Shown here: positions 1 to 9,960 of the stretch, piece by piece
Numbering within the stretch: position 1 is the stretch's first letter
Layout: every line of letters starts with the position of its first letter
From: Tachypleus tridentatus
Taxonomy: Eukaryota; Arthropoda; Merostomata; Xiphosura; Limulidae
Direction of reading: 5' to 3'
Length of the DNA: 64,000 bases
Assembly: GCF_004210375.1 (NCBI RefSeq)
Contig: NC_134829.1
Span: 25,436,034-25,500,033 of the forward strand
Position numbers and translations under genes: made by a program
Notes under the pieces: generated by a model
Seen by the model: only the letters and a program-made list of their open reading frames with translations
Databases searched by the model: none
Told to the model about the DNA's origin: nothing

Positions 1-25
1 TTCCTAGTAGTCGAGAATATCCCAC

Positions 26-141
26 ACGCCTAGATAAAACAATTTCTTCTACTTTCCCTAGTCCATAATGAGACAAGTTATGCAACGCCTAGATAAAACA
101 ATTTCTTCTACTTTCCCTAGTCCATAATTAGACAAGTTATG
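26..141. repeat. 59-bp direct tandem duplication
   Basis: Two adjacent near-identical 59-bp units, each beginning acgcctagataaaac; they differ at about one position near the end (ataatg versus ataatt). A recent local duplication with no gene content seen. Confidence 0.85.
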
Positions 142-817
142 AATAACTTTATCCGTGAAATATAAAAAAAATTCAACTTTTTGAAGCGTTTATAAGGACT
201 GCAGTTTCTTCAAATGATTAAAACAATATTTCTCTGGTTCATTATTATGAAAAACTCGACAAAATAGTTGTAATGGATGAAACTCACCTGCCTGACGACA
301 TTTATGTACATGAACTCTTTAGTTTGAATAACACTTTTTACTTTTATTTTAGATCTGAGTCCAACGCCGAAATATTCTCGAGTATGCCGATATTATTTGT
401 CTTTCTTAAGACTGACATAATAATTTTGTATTTAAAGAAATTTCAATAAAATGTTTCAAGTTCAATGTTTTACACTTTTTAAGTAACAAAAGAAAAATTC
501 TGTATTTGTGCAATATAATAAATGTTTTCTGAAATTTACGAAATAATCCATATCTGTATCTTAGAACCGTATTTTAGAAAATCTAAACAGAATTAAGGCC
601 TTGGAAAGAGGAAACACAACTATCTACATCTGCAAAAATATAACAATGTTATACAGCAACTAAAAGTTTTAAAAATTAAAACCAGTTAAAACATCCTTAA
701 ATGACAATACGGATAAATATTCCACTCAAACTTTTGAATTCAGCCTTAATGCGTGTTATCAAACAACAAGTCAATAGTGATTCAAAATCCGCTACAGAAT
801 ACTAAAAAGAACTTGTT
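142..817. other. AT-rich stretch, nothing recognised
   Basis: No coding similarity, RNA gene or repeat family was recognised here. The base composition is that of the surrounding intergenic DNA. Confidence 0.5.
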
Positions 818-1070
818 TGTTTGTTTGTTTTGGAATTTCGCACAAAGCTACTCAAGGGCTATCTGTGCTAGCCGTCCCTAATTTAGCAGTGTAAGACTAG
901 AGGGAAGGCAGCTAGTCATCACCACCCACCGCCAACTCTTGGGCTACTCTTTTACCAACGATAGTGGGATTGACCGAAAACATTATACGCCCCCACGGCT
1001 GGGAGGGCGAGCATGTTTAGCGCGACTCGGGCTACGATTACGAGTCGCACGCCTTACGCGCTTGGCCATC
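818..1070 (-). repeat. tRNA-derived SINE (family A), near full length
   Basis: Reading on the minus strand, a tRNA-like head with box A and box B-like sequence is followed by a conserved body and a tail ending in aaacaaacaaac. The same body occurs near 4,226, 21,340, 34,403 and 53,227. This is one of the better preserved copies. Box B-like sequence is a family feature inherited from the parent tRNA; I do not claim a functional tRNA. Confidence 0.85.
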
Positions 1071-1221
1071 ACTTAAAAGAGAATGAAACGAATGAAACAA
1101 TCGTAGTAAAATATAATTTTAATCACTTCTGTTAGGCCTGAAAATTTCTATTGTTTCTTTAGCTTAAGCGTTTACACTGTTCACGTATAAAATAAGCTTA
1201 CCTGAAATTGTCTTCTGTACT

Positions 1222-1562
1222 TTTATATGCAAAAACGGCTCGTTTGGGTTGAGAAAATATTTTACATAGAAGAGCGAACAACGTTTCGACCTTCTTCGGT
1301 CATCGTCAGGTTCACAAAGAAAGAGGTAACTGACCGGAAGCTGACCACATGTTTGAAAGGGGTTGTGTAACTGTGTGTCGAAATGTAGAGGGCGGTATTA
1401 GATGTTTGAATATATAATTTTATATATGAACCTGTGAACCTGACGATGACCGAAGAAGGTCGAAACGTTGTTCGCTCTTCTATGTAAAATATTTTCTCAA
1501 CCCAAACGAGCCGTTTTTGCATATAAATTTTTCAACAAGTGGGTTTCTCGACATCACTGATT
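1222..1562. mobile_element. Penelope-like element, snap-back (foldback) end insertion
   Basis: Two inverted arms of about 95 bp (1,227-1,320 and 1,430-1,525), essentially identical as reverse complements, flank a short spacer. The right arm continues to the terminal sequence that ends in gacatcactga, as at 20,149. A perfect 15-bp target duplication, attgtcttctgtact, lies at 1,207-1,221 and 1,563-1,577. Both arms carry CTGACGA, a GACC/GGTC helix and GAAA, a hammerhead-ribozyme-like core. No coding sequence is present; assignment to Penelope rests on identity with the reverse-transcriptase-bearing copy at 18,581-20,149. Confidence 0.88.
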
Positions 1563-1675
1563 ATTGTCTTCTGTACTGTTACAGAAGATGCAGGTAAATA
1601 AGACTGACTTGCACTTTACACGTCATCAAAAAATACACATATATCTCAACTGCAGACAAGTATTTTCAAACACTG

Positions 1676-1803
1676 TGTTGTGTTTGTGTGTTTTTTGTAT
1701 AGCAAAGCCACAAAGGGCTATCTGCTCAGCCCACCGAGGGGAATCGAACCCCTGATTTTAGCGTTGTAAATCCGGAGACATACTGCTGTACTAGCGGGGG
1801 GGC
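1676..1803 (-). repeat. tRNA-derived SINE (family B)
   Basis: On the minus strand this reads as a tRNA-like head with a box B-like ggttcgattcccc segment, then a short body ending near the sequence for tggctttgcta. It differs from family A in lacking the long conserved body. The plus-strand copy at 31,776-31,895 is a good match. Confidence 0.75.
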
Positions 1804-2571
1804 ATTTTCAAACACACTCATCATAAAGGAATATAATTAATTTTATGATTCATAACCTAATTAAAGTTGTTGTAAACTAATAACTTTAATGAGCCGACTT
1901 CTGCAGTTAAAAACAAAACAATACGATTGTTTAAGCTTGATTATAAGTTTCAATACATTTATCAATGTTCTTGTCATTACGTTAAATAATTACACGTGTG
2001 TATGTGTCTGATTGTGTGTGACGTAAACTAATAAACAAAACAGCGCTATTTGATCTCACTGTCATAACAGCGACAGCTGTCGCTCTGCTTTATAAATACA
2101 AAGTAATCGCTGCCAAACACACAGAAACCAATTTGGAAGCCCAAGGTTATAAATAGGACATAGTTTTCAACAGTAAGATAAAATAAATTCTTCAGATGTG
2201 GAACAAATGAAGCCTCAAGGCCTACATGAAAAAGTTTAGGTTTTTTTTATCTTGGGTTTGCTACTTTCTTGTTAATGTAAAACTATATCTCGTAAGTATT
2301 TGGGAGTGTCAAGATATAAATATTTTGTGAATTTTATCAGGAAATGTTTGGAGATCGTTACTTGATCAAAATGTTTTTCTAAAATTGCATTTCCCCAAAA
2401 CTTTAATTCAAGTTAGGGTTTCATTTTTCCTCTTACAATTTTATACACAATATTATGTTTCACGGGTCATAGTTTTTTTTTTTTTTTTATCAGGAATGAT
2501 TTAAAACCTAACGCTAATTAGCAATAATAAAATATTATTTATTTTACACTGTTGTTTTGAATTAAGCATAA
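1804..2571. other. AT-rich stretch, nothing recognised
   Basis: Homopolymer T runs and AT-rich sequence only; no feature could be supported. Confidence 0.5.
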
Positions 2572-2664
2572 AACTACACAATGGACTATCTATGCTCTGC
2601 CCACCACGAGTATCGAAACCTGGTTTTCAAGTCCACAGACATACCACTGAGCCACCGAGGAGCT
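2572..2664 (-). repeat. SINE family B-like copy, diverged
   Basis: Minus-strand tRNA-like head plus the diagnostic text for ccactgagccaccgagg at its end. It resembles the subfamily seen at 24,013-24,130 and 18,448-18,560. Confidence 0.6.
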
Positions 2665-2849
2665 TATTTTACACTCTCAAAAAGATAAAGTTTGTATTGC
2701 TATTTTTGGGGACCTGATTTATCAGTAAAAAATATTGAAGTGCAAAATAACTACGATTTTGTTTCGAAATCAGTTATCGTGGTTTAGAAAATGTTTTAGG
2801 AAAATAAAATAATATGATTTATTTTATTGATTTTCGGGTGATTCTTTGT

Positions 2850-2950
2850 GGTTCTTTTATTGCAAGCTATCTGTTGAGTCCATCGAGTGGAATCAAACCC
2901 CTGATTTTAGCGTTGTAAATCCGTAAACTTACCGTTCTACCAGCGGGAGA
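2850..2950 (-). repeat. SINE family B copy
   Basis: It shares gattttagcgttgtaaatcc with the copy at 1,676-1,803, in the same orientation. Confidence 0.7.
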
Positions 2951-3162
2951 CGATTCTTTTTGTCTCAAACAAAACATTTTCATTAAATACTTGTATTTTG
3001 AATCTAAGTAATTTGGAAGAATAAGTTCTCCCGAATTGTTTTTGTTTTTATATAAATATGAAAATTTGTTAAAACATTTAAAAATGTTACCAGTTTGGAC
3101 TAGTTAATAGTCTGATACTATTACTAACACGTTTTTAGTGTATTTGGTTTTATTTCCTGTGG

Positions 3163-3263
3163 TTCAGCCATAAGCTCGAAAACTGATAATACTACACTTT
3201 GAGGTTCGATCCCAGGGCGGACAAAGCACAGATAGCCCATTGTGCATCTTTACTACAAAAGAA
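3163..3263 (+). repeat. SINE family B-like copy, diverged
   Basis: Contains the box B-like gaggttcgatccc and the body words cacagatagcccattgtgc. Degraded at both ends. Confidence 0.6.
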
Positions 3264-3387
3264 AAAAATAATAATTTAGTTACAATTTTCGTTATTTACA
3301 AAATTATTAACACAATCTTCTTAAAGACCGTGTACCAAACTTTCACTCATATTCACTTGAAAAAAGTGAAGTTTCTAAAATATTAGG

Positions 3388-3505
3388 CCCCTCCTTGGGA
3401 AATCAACAAGTTAGAGAACATACAACGCTAAATCCGGGATTCGATCACTGAGGTGGATACATCAAAAAGTCTAATGTGGCTTTGCTCTGAAACAAACAAC
3501 CAATC
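3388..3505 (+). repeat. SINE family B copy, diverged
   Basis: Head gcccctccttgg, box B-like gggattcgatcac and the tail words tgtggctttgctctgaaac place this in family B. It is the fifth family-B-type copy within 1.9 kb. Confidence 0.6.
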
Positions 3506-4225
3506 AAGTGAAAAATTTGAGCGTATTTACCTCAAGGATTTTATTTTTTCCATAAAAATAGCAATTCCAATACATCATTGGAATCTTGCGAATATAACAT
3601 ATTAACAAATTAAACAAATTAAATTTTAAAACAATTGAGGGTTTAACCAACCCTATAAAGAATTATCCTAGTAGTTGCAATCCATTCGAATCATTTAGTT
3701 AATTTTAAATAAGTTTATTCTAATATTTATCTTTTATAGGGAGGAAATAAATTGCAGATATTTATTAAAATTAGAAAAAGAACTATTTCAGAAACTGAAC
3801 CAAGTAATATTCGTCGAAATGGATCTTACTGTGTTATATATGATTGCTTAAAATGTATAACCCTGAACGACTGTTTTATTTACTTTCGATTATTAATTAA
3901 TTAATTTTGTTATTTAAATTTGTGTGCTTAACTAGTGAGTATTTGTTCAGACAACTGAAAACTACTTGTTTGGTGTAGTTTTATGTATTCCTGAGTATAT
4001 TTATATATTAACTTACTACAAACAAGAATTTCAAGCTATCAACTTTTCCCGATAAACTTAGGGCTTCAGTTTCTTGCCTATTGGTGAGATGAACTGTAAT
4101 GTAAAAATTACCTGCAGCTTATAAAGGTTCACAGTGTAGCTTAACCTTAGCTGACATTGATCGAAACAGATGTTCTCAGTGTCATGTTATGATTTTTATT
4201 TTACTTAGTAATAATCAATATAATG

Positions 4226-4500
4226 GGCCCAGCATGGCCAGGTGAGTTAAGGCGTTCAACTCGTAATCTGAGGGTCGCGGGTTCGAATCCCCGTCGCACC
4301 AAACATGCTTGCCATTTCAGCCGTGGGGGCATTATAACGTGACGGGCAACCCCACTATTCGTTGATAAAAGAGTAAACCCAATAGTTGACAGTGGTTGGT
4401 GATGACTAATTGCCTTCCCTCTAGTCTTATTCTGCTAAATTAGAGAGGGCTAGCGCAGATAGCCCTCGTGTAACTTTGCGCGAAATTCAAAACAAACAAG
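4226..4500 (+). repeat. tRNA-derived SINE (family A), full length with target duplication
   Basis: 275 bp from gggcccagcatggcc to a tail of aaacaaacaag. The tRNA-like part has box A-like sequence and box B ggttcgaatcc. A perfect 10-bp target duplication, caatataatg, lies at 4,216-4,225 and 4,501-4,510, so both ends are fixed. It serves as the reference copy for family A here. Confidence 0.93.
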
Positions 4501-4800
4501 CAATATAATGCCACAACAGAATTAAATAAATGCGAAAAGAATTCACAAACTTCATCTAAAAACTTGAACTCTCCTTTGTTTGTTTGTTTATTGAAGTGAG
4601 CTAAATATAAATATTACATCAAGCCACCTTCCACAACTAAAGCCCATATAAAGTACATTTGTATGACAATCTAAAATGGGAGTGTTCTTAAAGTGCCCAA
4701 TATATCGACACAGTGCTCAAATCTTGGCTTGAGTCCATTTCTAAGTTAGCTATTCGTGCATGCACGTTCATGATGATTTTAGATCCATGAAATATATATA

Positions 4801-5951
4801 TACTCTTCAAAAAAAGAAACGCAAAAGGCAAAATTTGAGACATATTGTTAACAAGTTTATTCCAGGTAGTTCTGTATGACATGTGTAAAACTTTGCACAT
4901 TCACTGCTGAACATCCAAAGTCTGCAAAGGCGAAGTCCACGCTCACTAGTTGAAGTTTAACGTCACTCAACGTCAATAACGAGTATGCCCCCCGTGAGCA
5001 TCAATAACTGCTTGGCATCTCCTGCCCCTGGAAGCGATAAGATGACGAATCACATCCTGTGGAATGCCAGTCCACTCAGACTGCAAAGCTGCTGCAAGCT
5101 GAGGTAGAGTTTGCGGTTGAGGTTGTCGCCGTCGCAGACGTCGGTCCAACTCGTCCCAAAGATGTTCGATGGGGTTTAAATCTGGTGATCTGGAGGGCCA
5201 AGGTAGAACGTTGATGTTGTGGTGTCTCAAGAAGACATTGGTGAGTCGGGCTGTGTGAGGACGGGCGTTGTCATGTTAAGAAACGTCGTTGACGTTCACC
5301 ATGATGGGTTGCACGTGAGGCCTAAGAATCTCGTCGACGGTTGCGTACGGTCTGATCGGAAATCCTACGCAGCCCTGGTATGGTTGAGGCAGTAGACGTC
5401 GCAGTGGTGGTCCTATCCCGAAGGTGATGTAACCAGATGTAGTGATCTTGTGCGATCGTGGTCACACGAGGTCTGCCAGATCGTGGACGGTCACGAGTTG
5501 ATCCATGTTGTTGGTGACGCTTCCATAGCCTTGTGATGGTGCTTGGGTGGACATTCACAGCTCTGGCAACATCTGATCGAGATTCGCCTGCTTTCAAGCG
5601 ACCAATGGCATTGTTGCGTTGTGCTTCAGTCAGTCTTGGCGTAATTATATTGCGTGTGGGTGGCTTAACACTGAGCTATGGAAACCGAGAACTTGTGACT
5701 TTTATAGGATTTTGCACATATTGCACTTGTAGAACATGCAGATCTCTCAAACAAATTTATTGGACACGAATGCGTTTTGGCGAAAAATCCGATGTTTTCC
5801 TCCGTTTTCAAAGTGCACAACTTTTATTGTCATTTTGGTCTGACAATCAGTGCCTTAACACATCACATACTCTGAGCTTGTAACGTTATTACATATATTT
5901 CTCTTTAAAATAACAAAAATATCCCTTTTGCGTTTCTTTTTTTGAACAGTA
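4801..5951 (-). mobile_element. Tc1-family DNA transposon, internally deleted
   Basis: 1,151 bp bounded by terminal inverted repeats (4,801-4,829 and 5,923-5,951) sharing ttcaaaaaaagaaacgcaaa, with TA at both ends as expected of Tc1/mariner. The transposase lies on the minus strand. The N-terminal helix-turn-helix half spans about 5,650 to 5,325 and the C-terminal catalytic half about 5,300 to 4,973. The middle of the protein, which should hold the first catalytic Asp, is missing. Flanking DNA is an AT microsatellite. Confidence 0.95.
4973..5653 (-). pseudogene. Tc1-like (DD34E) transposase remnant
   Basis: The N-terminal half contains a typical paired-type DNA-binding domain (HPSTITRLWKRH) and the GRPRVTT hinge. 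The initiator is changed: the position matching the usual ATG before PRLTEAQ reads ACG. After RNRR the sequence jumps to the catalytic core with HDNARPHTAR and PIEHLWDEL. The spacing from the Asp of HDNARP to the Glu of PIEHLW is 34 residues, so this is DD34E. A stop precedes HDNARP, and the first catalytic Asp is lost in the deletion. It cannot encode an active enzyme but could be mobilised in trans if a related transposase exists. Confidence 0.93.
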
Positions 5952-6240
5952 TATATATATATATATATACATAAAGATAATATATTCCGTAGCATATTCC
6001 ACATCATCTTCTTATCATGTAACTAATGGATATATCCTAAACGCATTCCTGTTTCACTTTCGATAAAGCTGCTTCATCAAGGGTACGAGATCTTATTGAG
6101 CTGTCTAAACTCAAGTTCTAAACAGCGCGGGTACAAAATATCAAACTAAGTCTATTTGCACATTTAGTTTTATCCGTAAAAAATCAATTTCGTGTTTTTA
6201 GCACCTAAGAAGCAGAAATGTAGCAGCTCATTCTTTTCAA
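5952..6240. other. AT microsatellite and unassigned sequence
   Basis: A short (TA)n run follows the transposon. The rest holds nothing recognised. Confidence 0.5.
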
Positions 6241-6555
6241 GGATGTCTGTGTCACAACTAAAGCTCTACTCAATGTTACTATTCTCGATGTCTGTGTCAC
6301 AACTAAAGCTCTACTCAATGTTACTATTCTCGATGTCTGTCACAACTAAAGCTCCACTCAATGTTACTATTCTCGATGTCTCTGTCACAACTAAAGCTAT
6401 ACTGAATGTTACTATTCTCGATGTCCGTGTCACAACTAAAGCTCTACTCAATGTTACTATTCTCGATGTCTGTGTCACTACTAAAGCTCCACTCAATGTT
6501 ACTATTTTCGATGTCTGTGTCACAACTAAAGCTCTACTCAATGTTACTATTCTCG
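6241..6555. repeat. 45-bp minisatellite, seven copies
   Basis: Seven tandem units built on ctaaagctctactcaatg and ttactattctcgatgtctg. Six units are 45 bp and one is 42 bp; divergence is a few bases per unit. Because 45 and 42 are multiples of three, several frames stay open across the array on both strands. I regard those open frames as a by-product, not genes. Confidence 0.93.
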
Positions 6556-7227
6556 CTGCCAGGAGTATGCCATCGTCTTCATCTTCAGTTTCTTACTTAA
6601 TATTCCTAGTTCTAAAATATATAAATTCTCCATCTCGTCCTACGAGCTTTTCTTCAGTGTCTTCTCTGTATATAGTTCAGCCATATACGTCATCTAAAAA
6701 ACTTTCGTGCTAGTCTTGTTATTACCTTGTATTTGTAGTTTTTTCTCTGCTCAACTGTAGATTTCTTGCCAATCGACTTTTTGAGCACGTATTCACATCA
6801 CGTAAGCGCAGATAGCCCTCATGTAGCTTTGTGCGAAATTCAAAAAACAAACAAACAAGTTCGACTTAATATGCAAAACAGTAGTTTAGAGACTGGTTGT
6901 GCAATGTTATATCATAAAGTGCTTTAGTAAATGGTATTATTTAATTTTCCTACCTTAATTTAAATATAACTGTGAATAACTGGAAAAAAAGAACAAATTA
7001 GGTATTCATTCAATCATCACAATAACAGATGACTGTTGGTCGCACTAAGTCGACAACATTAAAAATAAATGCATACGTTTACCGAATTAATGTTTGGCTA
7101 TTTTAAACTATAGAGATGGTATTAAAGTTATTTGCAACGAACAACATAAAAAAAACAAGTAATTAACGTGAAACATGAATTTGAAGATTCTATGAGAAGC
7201 TACTCTCAAATCAATAATTTAACATAC
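6556..7227. other. unassigned sequence with a SINE A 3' fragment
   Basis: At 6,803-6,862 the tail of family A is present (gcgcagatagccctcatg and the aaacaaac end) without its tRNA-like head. The remainder should include the intron that follows the exon at 7,228, but no further exon was recognised. Confidence 0.6.
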
Positions 7228-7799
7228 CATCTCTCAAAAAACTCGTAAGTCTTCATCGGTGGCACTGATCCATAGAATGTTTGGGAGGAAAGGTTGTCCA
7301 CAAGTTGTTTCTCCAGTTCAATGAGTTCTCGACGTTTCTTAGCTTGTCGTCTTCTGCGGATCTTTGATGGTATTATTTCTCCAAAATTAATATAATCTTC
7401 CACATATGAGGATGACCGATATGGAGAGTAAATGAAGGATGAAGGGGGATCCCACTCAGCTTTGTATTTGATGCGAAAATCGTCAAAGTCCCCGTAAGGT
7501 CGAGTTGGTTTAAGCGTATAGGGATCAGGTTCAGGAACCAAGCTAGGGAATATGAGTGGATAAGAACTATAGCCTGTGTCGAAATCGCCAAAAGTAGAGA
7601 GACCCTTTTTAGCAGGGTCCATGGAGAGGTTTAATCCTACTTCCGCAATTGGCCCTCCATCTAAAGGAATTCTAGAAAAAGAATTGCCGTAACGTTTATC
7701 GATGTCATCCAAGGCGCCAGAGTAGAGACCTGTGCCATATTTGTAGTTGTGGTTATACATCAGAGTTAGAGGTCGTCGCCAGAACCCTTTTGGCGCCAT
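7228..7799 (-). CDS. myofilament protein first coding exon (flightin/myofilin/short-paramyosin type)
   Basis: The minus-strand frame opens with an ATG at 7,799 and runs 190 codons to a good splice donor (gatg|gtatgt) after residue 190; read-through would stop seven codons later, so the exon should end at 7,228. Residues 5-38 form an aromatic-rich segment (FWRRP, then MYNHNYKYGTGLYSGALDD). It resembles the W-Y-R type region of insect flightin and related thick-filament proteins. The rest is rich in Pro, Tyr and Asp, followed by a very basic stretch (RRRRQAKKRR) around residues 148-157. No signal peptide or membrane segment is seen. The family match is from memory of general patterns, not alignment; downstream exons, possibly coiled coil, were not found. 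That it is a real host exon I hold at about 0.85; the family call at about 0.5. Confidence 0.7.
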
Positions 7800-8100
7800 G
7801 GATAACTACAAAAGTCAAACTTACGTTTCGTGGAACTCGTATAGTTAAACAGTGTTTAGATCGGTAGCTTTCGACTACACGATCTACAGAAGATGATACC
7901 TTTTATTTGAGACAACTAAGTAGTATATAAAGACTTCCTGTTTGCGTTTAGCGAGGTCTGCAAATCCTATAAATGCTATTTCGCTCTTCTTTTTTTTTCT
8001 AGCTTCGCTGCTCGCCAACTTTAAGCGCCAAGAACATGTATGTTATAACACGCTCCACGTAATATATGCATGTACTACATTTTATTTATAGAAGCGCGAA
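7800..8100 (-). promoter_or_regulatory. candidate 5' region of the myofilament gene
   Basis: Upstream of the minus-strand ATG, a TATA-like TTTATATA lies at 7,924-7,931. A perfect match to the MEF2 consensus YTAWWWWTAR (CTATAAATAA on the minus strand) lies at 8,082-8,091. MEF2 sites are common in muscle promoters, so the site fits the suggested product. Single short motifs occur by chance in AT-rich DNA, so this is tentative. Confidence 0.35.
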
Positions 8101-9659
8101 CTGTATACGAGTGACGTACTTTAGTTTATTGAGTCACACGATCAAGAGAAGTCTGACAACAAGCGATAAAATACCTTCAGTCCTGAGAGGAATGTAACTT
8201 GAAAATAACATTTTATTCTATAACATCAACAACCTTAAACTCTAGTAAGATAATCAGTTTTACCAATCTTCAATGTTCAAAACAGAAAAGTAGTTCGCAG
8301 TCAACAGTAATGTTGTTCTTCCATCAGAGAGTAACACCAATTCTGTCAGTTCATAAATGTAGCTTTCTCGTGACAAACCTTTTGCTGTTGTGGCATAGAG
8401 CCTATTCTGAGGGGTGAACAAAATACAACTATATTTTTTTAATGCAACGGTATACTCGAGGTACAAAATGGATGTTTGTGAAAAAATAACCTGTTTTCAC
8501 ATGTGTTTATGCAGATATTCATAGACACCTTAGGATAATAGATGTGCTGCGGAACGCCAGATCGAAAACTGTAATAAATCTACGTTTTCGTGACACTTTA
8601 AAAGTGCTAATAAAATGAAGTTTCTATTATGGATTTTAATACTATATGACATAATTTATATTATTCGTATGGTTAATCTGGCATTGTGGTGAAATATGTC
8701 ATTTCTGGACATTAGTTTTTTCTTAATTTATACCTTAAGATTATTTATAATATTTCATCATTTGAGATTCTCTTTGGTAGAACAAGCACAACTATATCTT
8801 TTATGTACTAGTAGTTCCCAAGACCAAAAAGAAATGGTTGTAAAATAATTGTTATTAACATGGATAACTTTGTCAAAAATTTCACCCAAAAGCTGAATCC
8901 TAAATTATTAAGTCTACAATAACACAACCATTTCTTCTTATATCTTAACAAAATTCATTTTGATGCAAAGATTAGAGAAGGGCATTTATTATTTAACAAC
9001 ATTTTCATCTCAACTCAGACACGGTTTATTATTGGTGTTTCACTGCACCATTTAACATTTATCTATATCAAGGTTAAAGAAATTCTGGCTTTTTGAAGGG
9101 CAAAATAAGTCATATACATATATATATTGTAGGGCAAAATAAGCCATATATATATATATATATATATATTGCAGTGGTATGATAAACATTTCAATGTTTG
9201 CAAGACTGAAAATATGTGGAAGAAATAACTGCATAACATGCATTATACCTCACTCAAGAAACTGTTTATGTATTAGGATAACGTCAAGTAAATTTATATA
9301 TATACTAATTAATTACCAATCATTTCATTCAGTGACTTTTCTGCACGTTTTATGAGAGTCTTTCACCTTACTTACTGCTTACATAAACCAGAAATGGCTT
9401 GATCAAGCTAGCTTAACATGAACCTTAATTTAGATTGCAGTCAATCAGTTAGTTATTTTTATCTGTTGTGCTTTCAGGTAGGTTGACCAGGGATTTACAT
9501 ACATGGATTAAATATTAGTTTTAAAACTATCAGATTAAAAAAAAAAAGCCTATTTGTTTGATTCTAAAAACTGTATTATCTTGTGTTCCAACTCAAACAG
9601 TTTAACTGACATGTCAGTAATCTTTTACATGTGCACCTTTAGTAACTCTCAGCATGTCT
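8101..9659. other. AT-rich stretch with a short AT microsatellite
   Basis: A (TA)n tract near 9,112-9,166 contains a partial duplication of the words gggcaaaataag. No coding feature could be supported in the rest. Confidence 0.5.
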
Positions 9660-9960
9660 AACCAACATTCAACTTCAGTTCATGTTCACTGCAACATGCC
9701 CACTGTTACAGCAATGGCATCCATTATCCTGGTCTTTAGCTCTGTGATGTTTGCTACAGGTATGTGACACTTGATGTCCTTAAGAGACCCCAAATGAAAG
9801 AACTCTAGTAAAGTGATGTCTGACAAATGAGAAGGCCACAGAATTGGCATATCCTGCAAGCCAAATGATACATTGAACCTTTTCTTGCATGATTGCCATT
9901 CTACAGGGTAACACCTACTCATTGGAGTGAAAAAAAGCAAAAAACATTTCAGTTAGGATA
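9660..9960 (-). pseudogene. mariner-like transposase C-terminal remnant
   Basis: A minus-strand frame (about 84 codons, 9,686-9,940) contains WPSHLSDITLLEFFHLGSLK. This corresponds to the catalytic block W-P-x-x-S-P-D-L-T-P-x-D-F-F-L-W-G-x-L-K of arthropod mariner-like transposases. The catalytic Asp positions are changed (HLSDITLLEFF), so it is inactive. Inverted repeats were not located and the element's limits are unknown. Confidence 0.65.

Noticed and set aside
4226-4300. tRNA gene at the head of the family A SINE
   Set aside because: Box A- and box B-like sequences are present, but the same head recurs at the start of every SINE copy with the same long body, so it is a SINE part and not a tRNA gene.
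6192-6713. Open frames of 64 to 173 codons across the minisatellite
   Set aside because: They exist because the repeat unit is a multiple of three; no start context, splice sites or similarity to any protein.
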